Below are positions 9,865 through 21,300 of a DNA stretch of 64,000 nt, piece by piece. The number at the start of each line of letters is the position of its first letter. Position 1 is the first letter of the stretch. The DNA is taken from the NCBI RefSeq assembly GCF_013368755.1, contig NC_049566.1, positions 3,038,001 to 3,102,000 of the forward strand. The letters are read 5' to 3'. The DNA comes from Talaromyces rugulosus. Its lineage: Eukaryota; Ascomycota; Eurotiomycetes; Eurotiales; Trichocomaceae. The position numbers and the translations under genes are program-made. The notes beneath the pieces are model-generated. The model did no database searches, was not told the origin of the DNA, and saw nothing but the letters and a program-made list of their open reading frames with translations.

Positions 9865-11702
9865 CTAATCCTCATCCCAATTAGGATTCTGACCAGGCGG
9901 TTTTGGTCCACCAGCTTGACGCGCAACAATAATCTGGTCCACGCTCAAAACGGTGCGAGCGGCTTCGGTGGCGAGACGGATTGCCCAGTTCTTGGATACC
10001 ATCAGATCCAGAATACCTTCTTCGACTGCGTCGATGGTGCCGGTGGTTGAGGTTGAGAACAAGTCAATGCCGGTTGTCCAGTATGGCTCGTCATCAGACG
10101 AAGAAGAAGACTCGTCTGAGCCCTCGTCGGATCCGTCAGATCCCTCGGATGATTCGTCGGTGCGTTGGTGTGCAGTGTACAAGCGCGAGAGCACTTCGGT
10201 GGCATCGAGACCGGCAGATTCGGCGAGAGTGCGGGGCACGACTTCAAAGGCTTCGGCGTACTTTTTGATAGCGTACTGTGCCAGGCCAGGGGTTTTGTCT
10301 GCAAAAGCAGAGACTCGTTCTGCGAGTTGGATTTCTGAGGCGCCGGCACCGGGGATCAAGCGGGGGTCCTTGGTGACGGCCTTGACAACGTTTACGCCGT
10401 CGTCGATGGCTCGCTCAACATCGTCGAGGTGGTTCTGGGTAGCTCCGCGGAGAACAATGGTGGCAGTGCGGGTGACGGTGTTGGCGTCCTCTTGACGGAA
10501 AACTGTGACTCGGTCGCCTCCAATCTCTGTGGTTTCGACAACATCGATGCTTCCCATTTCATCTGGCATGGGAGCACCCAGCCGGGCGAGCGGCGTGGCA
10601 CCCACGACACGGCAGAGGCGGCGCAGTTCGAATTTGGAGAGGATCTTAATGACGAGGATGTTGAAACGATTGAGGTAGTGAAGAGCCAACTCGCCCACGG
10701 TAGAACCAGCAACAACGACACGCAAGCCAGAATCGTACAGCTCCTTGATAGCCTCCTCCAAGCGGTCTTCCTCGCCCTTGGTAAAGTCGAGCATCTCCTG
10801 GGCGTTCTTCAACAGAACCGTGCCCTTGGTTTCCGTCTGCGAGGTATCGATCGGGCAGCTAAAGACACCAACTTTGGCCTTGCGCGCCTTTTTAATCTGT
10901 CCATCGGGCTCCCGGCCAAAGACCATACCCTTAATCACTCGCGACTGCTCCAGACTTCCACCCATGATCTTGACTACACGGACATTGTCAACATTGAAGT
11001 TGACGGGGTTTTTGGGGAGAACGGCGAGCACGGCTTCGGAAACGAGGGCGGCAAGAGCATCTTCGGATCCGGACTGTTTGCTAGCGATGACGGTGCGGAG
11101 GGCTTTGCTGAGCTCTGTTTGTGAACGCATTTCCTTTAGGCGGTCGACTTCGAGGTCTGCATCAATTAGCATCTTTTTTCTTATCCCAAAATTTTAGGGG
11201 AATAAAAAAACTCACCCTCCAGGACACTCAACGCAACATTCTGCGCCTTCTCGTAACCCTGCACAATATCACTCGTCTTGAGACCCATCCTGAGCAACTC
11301 CTCTGCCTTCTTCAACAGCTCGCCGGCAAAGACAATAACCAGGTTGGTCGCATCGCCCATTTCCGAGTCCTGCTGCTGGCTGGCCATGACAAGCAACTTG
11401 GCAGCTGGGTGCACCACATCCAGTTCTCGCAGGATTGTCGCGGCGTCCGAGGTGAGGAACATCTTTTGCAGGTGGTTGATCACGATCTTGTTGCGGCCAT
11501 ATGGGCCGAGTGACGACTGGACGGTTTGAGAAATGGCGCGGCAGGCTTCGATGTTGCGGATGACAGCGCCATCTTCGGCATCGTGGCTGTATTATATATT
11601 GATTAGTAAAATTCAATAAATAAATTGAAAGTATAGACCTCACCTTTGGTAGCCCTGCTTGAAGAGTCCGGCCTGGGAGGGGCCGGGTATCGACAAGGAC
11701 AT
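9865..11702 (-). CDS. cct8: Chaperonin TRiC/CCT subunit theta
   Basis: Exons 11644-11702, 11216-11586 and 9865-11156 (573 residues), with introns of 57 and 59 nt. CCT8 is one of eight subunits of the cytosolic TRiC ring that folds actin, tubulin and other proteins. The N-terminus MSLSIPGPSQAGLFKQGYQS runs into the ATP-binding region (QSSLGPYGRNKIVINHLQK, and later DAATI and MGDATN). Near the C-terminus PGAGASEIQLA and AGLDATEVL are group II chaperonin hallmarks. The end, VDQIIVARQAGGPKPPG, matches theta specifically. A Ser/Asp/Glu-rich insertion of about 25 residues precedes YWTTGIDLF in the equatorial domain. Both splice joins are supported by restored family sequence, for example SVLEDLEVDRLKEMR. 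Confidence 0.96.
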
Positions 11703-12127
11703 GATTCACACAAAGCTCCTGAGAGCGACTGCCAGATAGAAAAAAAGAAAGAAAGGTTCACTGTTTCGAATATATTAGAATCCAGATAATTTCCACTCGC
11801 GTGAATCGGACGTACCTTTCTTTTGACAGGGGAGATGTCACTTTTGATAATAACTCGGCGGGGAATGCTCCTCCTAATTTTTGGTCGAGCTGCCGCTGGT
11901 GGCTTGCAAACAGTGCAAACTCGAGACTTATCGATTAGCCGATTCTACATCACGTCGACTTGACAATATTATTAATTATATTCGATAATGTGATCTTTGT
12001 ATTAGTATTTGCTGGTAACATCATTTTTGATCTCCGCAAGCCAATCCGTTTTTCTATACGTATCATGAAACCCTTTGGCTAAATTCAACATCAGCCACGC
12101 TGCATTTCCTTATTTATGCTGTTGATT
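11703..12127. other. Intergenic region upstream of CCT8
   Basis: 425 bp between the CCT8 start and the OMA1 stop; both genes are on the minus strand. It should contain the CCT8 promoter and the OMA1 3' UTR. No gene is seen. Confidence 0.45.
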
Positions 12128-13684
12128 TTACCTACCATAACGACCAGAAAATCCACATCCGCTTGCTCTATACCGCGTCTCGGCGTCTGGCATCCTATTA
12201 AATCATTAGACAATATTCTCTCATATAAATCAAGAACTGAGTTACAATTCGCGGAGAGCTTGTAGCCGGTCAAAGTTCTACATTCATTAATCACAATGCA
12301 TGTAGTTAAGCAGGATAATTGCGTACCGAGGGATGTGTTGAGAGAAACTCAGATGAGCTCCTTTTGTTTTCAAATCTAATGAGACGGTCCCATCTAAAGA
12401 AATGTAAGCCGGGTGTCAGGAGAGTATGTAAGTAGCAGGAAAAGAAAACTTGCACTGCATAGGCGGCATTGGGATCAAAACAAGCCTCTGCCATGAGCAC
12501 TGAATCATTTACATATCAGTAAAAGAGTAAAACCCACAGGAAACAACAGAACATACTCAATCCAATCCTATCAGCTTCCGACTAACCAGCTATCAGAAAA
12601 CACACATAAACGTTAACTCTAGTAAATACATACCTCCATAGTCCTCGAATTCGGCAATTGATATAAAAAATTCATAAAAAAGGTGGTAATCCGACCAGAG
12701 CCATCAAAAAGACCCACAATAGCCGTGACGCCAGCTACCACAATCCACCAGGAACTCAGACGCTCCGCGGAATGATGTGCCACTGCATGCGCAATCTCAT
12801 GGCCCAGGATGACTGCCAGTCCATCTTGATCTTTGGCAATGGGGAGCAAGCCCGTATAGACGAATACTTTTCCTCTACCGAAATCAGTACCACCGTCTCT
12901 CTTAAAAGGGGACGGGAGGGAAACCCACGACGGAAGCACAAATGCATTAGCGGTACTGTCATCCTTGATAACATGTACCTTCCAATCCGCATACTCCAAA
13001 TCAACATGCGGAATCAATCGCTCCATGACTTCCTCCACAATCAGAGCCTGCGGATGATTCGGCGGAAGAATGCTGCCCCGAAATGATGTGCGCATGTACT
13101 GCCGATACAGGTTCTCGCCAGCGTTGGCTTCTTGTTCGGGATGCACGATGTTGAAGCGACGACGACCAGTTTGCTTTGACTCACTAATCAGCCTAAACTT
13201 TTTTATTTCTTTCTTTTTCCATGCGGGAAGGCTATACCTCGACCGTCTCCAAATTGAGTATATACCCCAACAGCCCGCACGCTATAAGCGCCTGCACCAC
13301 ACGAGAAGAGAGCACATTTCGTATGCCATTGATCCTCCGCTGTACCATTCCTGCCATCGTCCACCTTACACTACCATGGTTGACATCATAATCTTTATCT
13401 CTGTGCTCGCCGCGACCGCGTGTGCTCGAAAACAGCCTCCTTCTCTGTCGCGCGCATCGCGTGTTCCGCTGCGCATATGTATTCGGTCTATACTTGTACC
13501 TGCTTCTTCCAAACGTCGTCGTCATCGTCGTCGCCGACGATAGTAATAAACCTGTTTCCTCGGAAAAACAATGATATGTCGAGAAGCTACATGTCGACGA
13601 CGCAGAAAAAGGACGAGGTCGAATGCTAGTAATCACACGGCCCGCGGAACTTGCTGCTGCTGCTGCTCCTCGCAACGCAGCCAT
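12128..13684 (-). CDS. oma1: Mitochondrial inner-membrane protease OMA1
   Basis: Eight exons: 13238-13684, 12929-13179, 12634-12874, 12557-12581, 12454-12499, 12327-12393, 12246-12277 and 12128-12194 (391 residues). OMA1 is an M48 zinc metallopeptidase acting in mitochondrial stress responses. The N-terminus is a long basic presequence, followed by a membrane segment (VVQALIACGLLGYIL). The catalytic motif is HEIAHAVAHHSAE, around residue 258. The third zinc ligand lies in ESEADRIGLMLMAEACFDP, assembled across a 25-nt exon. FLSTHPS and a C-terminal MPDAETRYRASGCG complete the family pattern. The intron at 12394-12453 has a GC donor (GT|GCAAGT) and gives AVWDRL. That intron (60 nt) and the one at 12875-12928 (54 nt) are stop-free and of length 3n, so retention would stay in frame. 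The first intron uses a GAG acceptor and is the least certain join. Confidence 0.88.
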
Positions 13685-14372
13685 TGCGAGTCTGCGGCGG
13701 CGGCAACCGAGTTTCGGTTTAAAAGCGCTGCCAAGAGAATCATTTATAGCATGTCACATTGTAGTCTATCGTATGTCCTTGAGTCGGTCAGCTCAAAATC
13801 GAGTTCGGGGTGTCGCAAGACTGACGGTTACCCCAGGTTTGTAACTAATATGTATTCCGCAAACTACAAAAAACGCGCTAGTAATTAACGTCCTAAACCC
13901 AAACCCATGCATTATTCAATGTTCGAGTGAGTCAAACTTGCGAGAGAAAAAAGTACTACGTCGCATTTCAAAGTCGATGCATAAATCGTCATATTCACAA
14001 CCAGTGAGAGGACGCCTCGATGGCATGCTATGTACATACATAGTCCAAGAAGTATCAACAAATGAGACCAGTCCAGTATCAAAAATAAATCTCCAAAGAA
14101 TGCAGACAATAAAAAAATCATGGCTCTCACGAGCTGTGTCCAAATATACAATATCCATACCCCACCACCACCTTCTCATAATAAGAAAAAAAAGAAAATA
14201 TACATACTGAAATAAAATCAATACGTATAAAATATGAACCCCTCGAGCAAGGAATGCGCATCCAAACAAAATGGTATCATGAAAAAGAAAAATGTGAGAA
14301 CTTGAAATCAAAAGGTCGATAGCTTAGTTGGTTATCAAAAGGAATTCATCTCGAGTCGATCTTGGTAAAACA
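13685..14372. other. Intergenic region
   Basis: 688 bp between the OMA1 start and the stop of the RING-PH-VWA gene. The part from about 14000 is AT-rich and resembles 3' UTR. The first 250 bp is likely the OMA1 promoter. No gene is seen. Confidence 0.45.
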
Positions 14373-17300
14373 TCACTCTTCAGTCAATGCATCGTCACCC
14401 ATATCTCGCCAGTCTTTTGACCGATCAGTGAGTCGCTTGACGCCGCCCACGCGTTCGGACCAAAGCGATTCCGACGGGGTCCTGTATGTGAATGCTCTTT
14501 GCGAAGAAATGACGCCAATCCCCTGGAGGACGGCTTTGCGGGAGTCCCTGCCAAACACTGCAGGATGGTTGATCCACTCCAAAGCAGACTCTAGATCGGC
14601 GTCAAGGGCTGACATGACATGTTGATCCACAGTAGTAATAGGTGTAATAGTCGCAGTCTCAGATCCACCTGATGAATTCTCCGGAAAGCTGGATGACCGA
14701 GGAGAAGACGAATTTGGGGTATCGGTAGGACTGCTAAATCCAGTGCCACTTGACTTGCCAGCAGCTGCAGGCGGGAGAGGAGGAAGTCCTCCCTTTCCTA
14801 GCCCCTTCAGAATACTACGCGTTTCCGAAAGGAGATGTTGGGCACGGTCATGTTGCCCGCGGGAGACAAGGGTAAGGGCTCTTGTCAGCATATCGGACGC
14901 GAGCAATTCCATCCTCCGCTGCACAATCGAAGGGTGCGGGGGAATGGGAGGCGTAATTGGTCGACCTTGCTTCTTTGAGCTAGGGGGAAGCATAGTGATG
15001 GCCAGCAGGGACGGTCTTGGAGAATGGGTAAAGTGGCCTTCGCGAAGGATATCTCCATAGCTGAGATCGGCTTGGATCAGTGGGACCTCTTCAACGCTGA
15101 CAACGCGCTGTTCGTCCCCATCGGAACCACCACCCAGTGCTTCTAACCCGGAAACAATGCTCTGCCAAGGATCTTGAGGAACGTGCTCCTGGGATGCATT
15201 ATCTGGCTGAATGACAAGCTGGACGAGAATATCTGGGTATGTTTATTAGTCGCTAGGCCAACAGACTTGAATAGCTTTACTTACCTCGTTTGTCGCCAAA
15301 CCGCAAGTCGCCAAGTGCTGCTTCGGCGTCTTTTCCAGTAGCACGCTTGGTTGTGTGAAGAGCTCCGCTGATCTTGACAAACTTGGCGGGTGAACCTTCT
15401 GGCAGTCGCAGTTTGAGCTTGACATTTTGGTGAGACGTCGACTGTAGGGAACCAAGACAGCCGGCAACGCATTCCCGGAGCATCATCCAATCCTTTACAT
15501 AGGTGTAGCAGGCCTTGGTGCGGGTCGACAACTCGATCAGTGTATCTGGCTTGTGAGTGAGCCCCAAGCCGAAAGAATGAATTCCAACCCTGTGCAAGAA
15601 GTAGTTAGCATTGGCGATGAGAGATTGTTCGTGCTATTTAAAAAATAACATACTTGGCTGCTTCAGCTCTAGACACGACAAAGTCGACACTGTCAGGGTC
15701 CGAAGTGGAAGAATCGCTGATCAAAAGGATGGTAGAAATAGGGTTGTTCGATTTTCGTTGCATGAGGAGGTCCATTGCGACATTGGCACCTTCGACAACA
15801 TCCGCGCGCAGACTCTTCTGGCCAACGGGGCGCAAGGAGTTCAGTATTTTCCCCCAGCCGTTCCAGGCTTTGGTAGTCATTCCGACAAGAGGCACTCCAC
15901 CGCCGCTGGAGCCAAAGGTCACCAGGCCCATCCTGTCGCGTGGGCCTAGATTCTGGACCAAGAACTTCAAGCTGTCACGCAAGAGTGTGATCTTCAGACC
16001 TTGCATCGATGACGATACAGGGATAACCACCACCAAGTCAAGTGGCACGTGGAAAGTAGTAGGAGCAATGTTGGCAGTGTTGGTGTACTCTGTCAGAGCT
16101 GTGTTGTTGGACTTGCCGGCACCATACGATGAGGTAGTCGAAGACTGCCGCTTGTTTGTCTTGGTCGTGCGGTAGTCGTCATCCTCGGGAATGTTGTTTT
16201 CTGAGTCGTAATCGCCGGTGCGGATGGAGACTGATGGTTCGGGATTGTTCAAGTCTCCTAACGCCCGCTTCCAGAGTTCCAGCTGACCTTTGTTTTGGAA
16301 ACGCAGGTGAAAGCAGGGCAACTCGTTGACCGATAGGTTAAGTGTCAGGATGGGCTCGTCTAACCCAGTCAGCACGTTCACTTTTTGTCCCGCTGTCATC
16401 GTACCTGACACGACCTCGACCTCGCGCAGGTGTTTCTTGATGAGAATAGAACCCTTCAGAGTGCAGCGAGTGCCCTTGCGCTTCGAATCCAATTGGACGG
16501 GTTCGGCGGCGTTTTTCTTTTCTTTGACGCAAATGAGCATCTCCCCAAACAAGTAACATTCTAGTTCCTGCCAAGACTCTCGGTCTTTGCCCACGTGCAT
16601 TGTTCCGTACAGGCGTAACTTTCCGAAACTGGATCTTGTTAGCACCCCTTGCATGCAGAAGAAGAGGGGGTTAAAACCTACCGAGAAAATTCTAGACCAT
16701 GCCAGTTATCCACGCGCAACCGGAGCTCCTCTGCAATCTCGTCCATGTTCTCGCGAGGCTCAGGGGGAGGTGGTCGCGATGGCGGCATGGTGGGTGATCG
16801 AATTGGGTTGTAAATGTCTTCTGCCGGTAGCTGCGAGTTGAGCGGCGTAAAACGCAGGTCTTCCATATCCGGTCGCCAATGGCCATCTGGGACTTCGACG
16901 GTAACCAGACAGGTCAATGGCTGCTGTTGTCGCGAGCGGTTGAGTGTGGGGAACTCGGAACGAACAGTCACGATAGGAGCTGGAATCGGGTTCTTGATAT
17001 GAGTAGCGCGCGGACTGAGGTCGGATTCCATGGCCTGTAGATCATAGTCGTGCCGCCTGCCAGTGCTGTGGTGCTGTCCATCAGTATACTCACCGGATGA
17101 AGCAACTCCCGTGGCACCACTATCCTGGCGAGCGTGATGCTGGCGAGAAGGTCCGGTGGTCAAGCGCTCAATCCTTTCTCTTTGGCTGTCTCTTTGGCTG
17201 TTACTGGTCGTCTGGCTGTCCCGCCGGTTGTTGTAAAGAGAATCTTGATGCATGGAGCGGTGTCCATCGTGCGCAGCACTTGGTTGACTACGGTTATCCC

Positions 17301-18342
17301 ACGGCGTGGGGGTGGTGAGACCGCTACGCAGGGTTGCGCCATCACTGACGGATTGGGAGCGGACAATGTTGCTTAGTTTCTCTGCAACAAGAGGATTATT
17401 AGGCAGCTGGACTGGGCGGGTCGAGTATTGGGTCAACTTACCCAGATCCAAGACGTTGCCGCCTCTACTAGTGTCCAGGCCCAGCGGCGCATTGCAGGTT
17501 GGGCAGAATTGCGATTCGAATTCTTTAATGTACTCGTAAAAGCAGGCCTCGTGGGAGACGTGGGTGCAGGAGAACTGCAACACGCGCTCGCCGCGAAGGG
17601 TGTGTTCCAGCGGCTCCTCGCAAACAGCGCAGGCAGAGCCGACGAAAGTGCGCTCTCGACGGCTGCGCGAGCGGTCTCCGTCCATCATGCCTGTGGTGAC
17701 GCGGCCAGAGCGCGAGTTAAAAGAGGTCTGGGAGCGATTGGAGTGTGCCGATGCGGCGACCGAGGTGGTGTCGACGGGAGGAGCACGGAGAGCAGGGAGA
17801 GCAGGCGTGCGATTGTGGCTCGACCGGTATGACTGGCGCGACAAGGCGCTCTCCGGGCGTAGTTGTTGTGGAGGTGGTTGTGGTTGTGGTTGTTGTTGTT
17901 GTTGGCGATGGTTACTCTGGGGGAATCGCAACGAAGAGCGGAAAGACCGTGTAGTGGAAACCGAGTCAGCCCGCGAACGATGCGAATTGGCGTCCGAGTT
18001 GTAGTCTATTTAACAGATCAGAGGAAATTGAGTCAGTCGGGGCCGAGGAGGACAATGAGACTAAACTCTCCGATGGGGCAGGAATTGGATGAGAACCAAG
18101 CGGGCGGGGAAGAGAGTGAAAGAAGGAAACAAAAGACAATGACGGATGTGGTGGTGGGAGCAACAAAGGATGACTCCCAGGCTGTTGTTGTACCAGTCAC
18201 AGGGGAAGGAGAATGAATGAGACGTACCGGATGGAGACTTTTTCTTGCTAGAGCGCCCGAAAAGACCAAGATCCGAGAGATGGAGACCCGATTCGCTTCG
18301 AGACGCTTGATCTTCTCTGGCGGAGAACCGGTGCTTCCACAT
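14373..18342 (-). CDS. RING-PH-VWA protein, Far1/Ste5-like scaffold
   Basis: Exons 18228-18342, 16682-18005, 15654-16628, 15285-15589 and 14373-15232 (1192 residues). A basic N-terminus and a Gln/Pro-rich stretch precede a RING-H2 domain at about 164-211 (CAVCEEP, CTHVSHEAC, CPTC). A PH domain follows at about 481-610 (FGKLRLYGTMHVGKD to LELWKRALGDL), and a VWA domain at about 670-870 (PLDLVVVIPVSSSMQGL to TILLISDSSTSDPDSVDFVV). The Ser/Pro-rich C-terminal region includes helices (MLTRALTLVSRGQHDRAQHL). The RING-PH-VWA order is that of yeast Ste5 and Far1, scaffolds of pheromone MAPK signalling. The VWA metal site is degenerate (PVSSS where DxSGS is expected), as would suit a scaffold. Joins restore KKKSPSDYNSDAN, EFSRFGKL, AAKVGIHS and KRDILVQL. 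A MAPK-scaffold role is inferred from architecture only; a ubiquitin ligase role is possible. Confidence 0.82.
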
Positions 18343-21300
18343 GAGCCCTGGGAGAGAGAGGAAGAGGAGGGGATATTAGGAGGAGGAGAAGAAGAGGAGG
18401 AGGAGGAAGTGTATCATTAACTACTACTGCAGCTTCAACTCTTCACGGGGGGGAAAGAGGCGCCCCGCCGCTTTAGCAGGGGCCACGTGACCGCGCCAGC
18501 CCCGTTTCGCGGTTTCATGCGACAGCACGGAGTACTACTTACTACCTAGCACTATAGCGATGGGGGGCTATATGTTGGTTTAGTTTGGGATTATTGACCA
18601 TGGCTGAAGAATACGGAGTAATATTAAGGCTGATCGGGCCTGGTCAGAGCCTTGGCCATCAGGCGGGACGCGGCTGCTCCGGTATTTAATGCTATTATAC
18701 AATGCCTTGTGGAATACGACTGACTGTATGCAACCATTTAGCTGTGGCGAGTGAGTGACTCTGTGTAACTTGCATATAACGATGATTGCTGTCTAAAGCA
18801 GCGCCAGGCACAACGGGTTGCGCAGTGACAGGCAAGAGTCGGTTGCAGGATGCGCTACTTGCTAGTGCGGAGCGGAAGGATTCGGTAGCGTGGGCTAGTG
18901 CAGCCGATCGCTTACTCTGTATGTACTCGGTATTATGTGTACTCTGTACTGTATGCAAAGTACTTGTGCATACTATGTATACCAGATACGATGGTACCGA
19001 GTATTCAGTAACTCCTGCGCTCCATACAGAGTACTCTCTACAGAGACGCCATGGGTCGAGCCTTGCTATTGTCTCTGACTAGATTATTCCTAACCGACAA
19101 TCTCAACTTCTTGACACACTAGCAGAGCCTAGACCCCTCGGGGAACAGGGGGGATAAACCACAGCAACGGACGGCAGAACTAACCATGACCATAACAACC
19201 AATTATTAATGGTAGTGACTCAATATTGAATGGTATTATTTTATTCACTTTGTCAATAATGATATAGCAGCGACCCCGCCGACCCAAACTTGGGAAGCCC
19301 AGTACCATGGGCCGCCATATGATATGTACCTTGTGTTGAGTCGTTGACCGAGTAAATGCCCATTTATTGGTCCTGCAGAGATCGCCAAAGTCCCAGTCAA
19401 CGGGCTCAAACTAACTGCTGGACGTGCGCGAACTTTTTATTGATTTTATGCTATGACCATTCCATTTTTTAAACATCGTTCTTGACTCTTGAGTCATTGG
19501 CGGAATGCTATGACCACCGACACTGGCCAGATAGTGATACGTCCAGGAGGCATTATTGTGGAGTATATAACATGAGTACGGGCCCAACCAATTAATTACT
19601 ACATGACATGCCCTACCCCGGGGGAGCCGGAGAATTAAGGCCACGAGTACTACTAAGTTTTGACGCGTCAAGCAGCACAGACTTGAATTTTTTTGGTTCC
19701 TTTATGGATATACGGAGTACTCCGTACATAGGGGGTAGGAGATGGCAAATATTCCACTGGGTGCTGACAGCTGCTATATGCAGCTATATTCCGTAATTAC
19801 AATAAAGTACCGAGTACAGAGTGAGTGCGTATTAGTGATATATAGAATGGTCGGACAATAAGAATAGTTAATCCTGAATAGAGCCCTCGCTTAGGTAATA
19901 ATAAACAGCAGTCCCGCTCAACACCTTCCGTTTCTCTCTCATTATTATTAATTATTCCTCTCGCCAGCATCACCGATAACAACCCAAAAAGAACAGTCCT
20001 TGAAAACACTCACACCCTGGCTACATACTACTTCGGACCATCTCCTCACGAACCACCACATTCCCGAAATGCCGTTTGGCCCCATCGCTCGTCTATCCTA
20101 ACGTGTGGCTGGCGTCGTATCGTCGCACAACATAGCTCGCTTGCATATGCATACACGGAATGGAATTCGTTCTCTCTCTAGCTCGCTCCATATGGGGATA
20201 ACTCTGCCATGTGCCATGGTTCATATGGCGAACTCTACAGAACATTCAACAAACCGGTGATCGATCGTCAATGGGTTGGTATTGATGCCAACGCAGCGGG
20301 AGCATCCGCCAAAGGGGCCAGAGATCTGTCCGACTCTGATACACCACGTTCCCTCGTCATCAGGATGCTTAATTTCGGAGTGCCAACGCCAACTACGTAA
20401 CTATTGTATGCTATACGGTGTTGGTGTGTCTTCAAAGTTCACCATCTATCTTCCGAGGGAACGTGGTGTATCAGCCCGGCCCCCACACTGGTCTGAGCGA
20501 TCAAAAGGATTGGCAACCCGGCAGATCGATGCGAGTGATCTGTTCCCTGTACTCTTTGTGACCTGAATAATTGGAGAGACCAACTGTTTTCTCATTCCAA
20601 ATACGGTGATAGGTATCGCGGGAGATGCATATGGCCCCCGATGCTACAGCTCTGCAGCAGCCACCTACAGCAGCCACACCTATGAAATGCCAATACCTAA
20701 CAGCATGCGTCCGGGCGTCGATCACATCGGCATGCCACCTACGTACTAGGAATTTTCGGCCCCTCGGCTTCTTGAATGCTCACTGTACGGATAGGATACG
20801 GAGGACACTTCAATGATTCATACCTACGTAGAAGGCGTGGACGCGACTAATTCATTCGCCTTCCGTCGAGTCAAGTCTCCAGTCTCCATTTCTCTAGCTA
20901 AAACGCCATTTGACGATCTCCAAGACTAAAAGCCTGAGAAGGATGGCCATGTGTTTTTTTCACGGCCGAACAAGGTAAAGCCGCTCGAGCCGCATCCTGC
21001 AGGTCGTCAGTGACAGGGAAAAAAGCCGATAGTCTATCAATAGTTGGATACCGCATTCCTTTGATACTCAGAGGATTTACTACGTACGTACTATTTACTC
21101 TGTAAAAGACGTAACAGTAAAATACACTTGCCAGATGCCACATGGTGGTTGACAACGTGCATATTTGCGACGCACGTGCGCTTCTGAAGCGCAATCTTCA
21201 ATAGTCTGGCTAATAGCCTTTTTTCTCCAGAAGGAGCCAGAAATTCAGTCCTCCCAGGAAAATCATTTTGCATAATTTTATGACAACAAAAACAAGAGCA

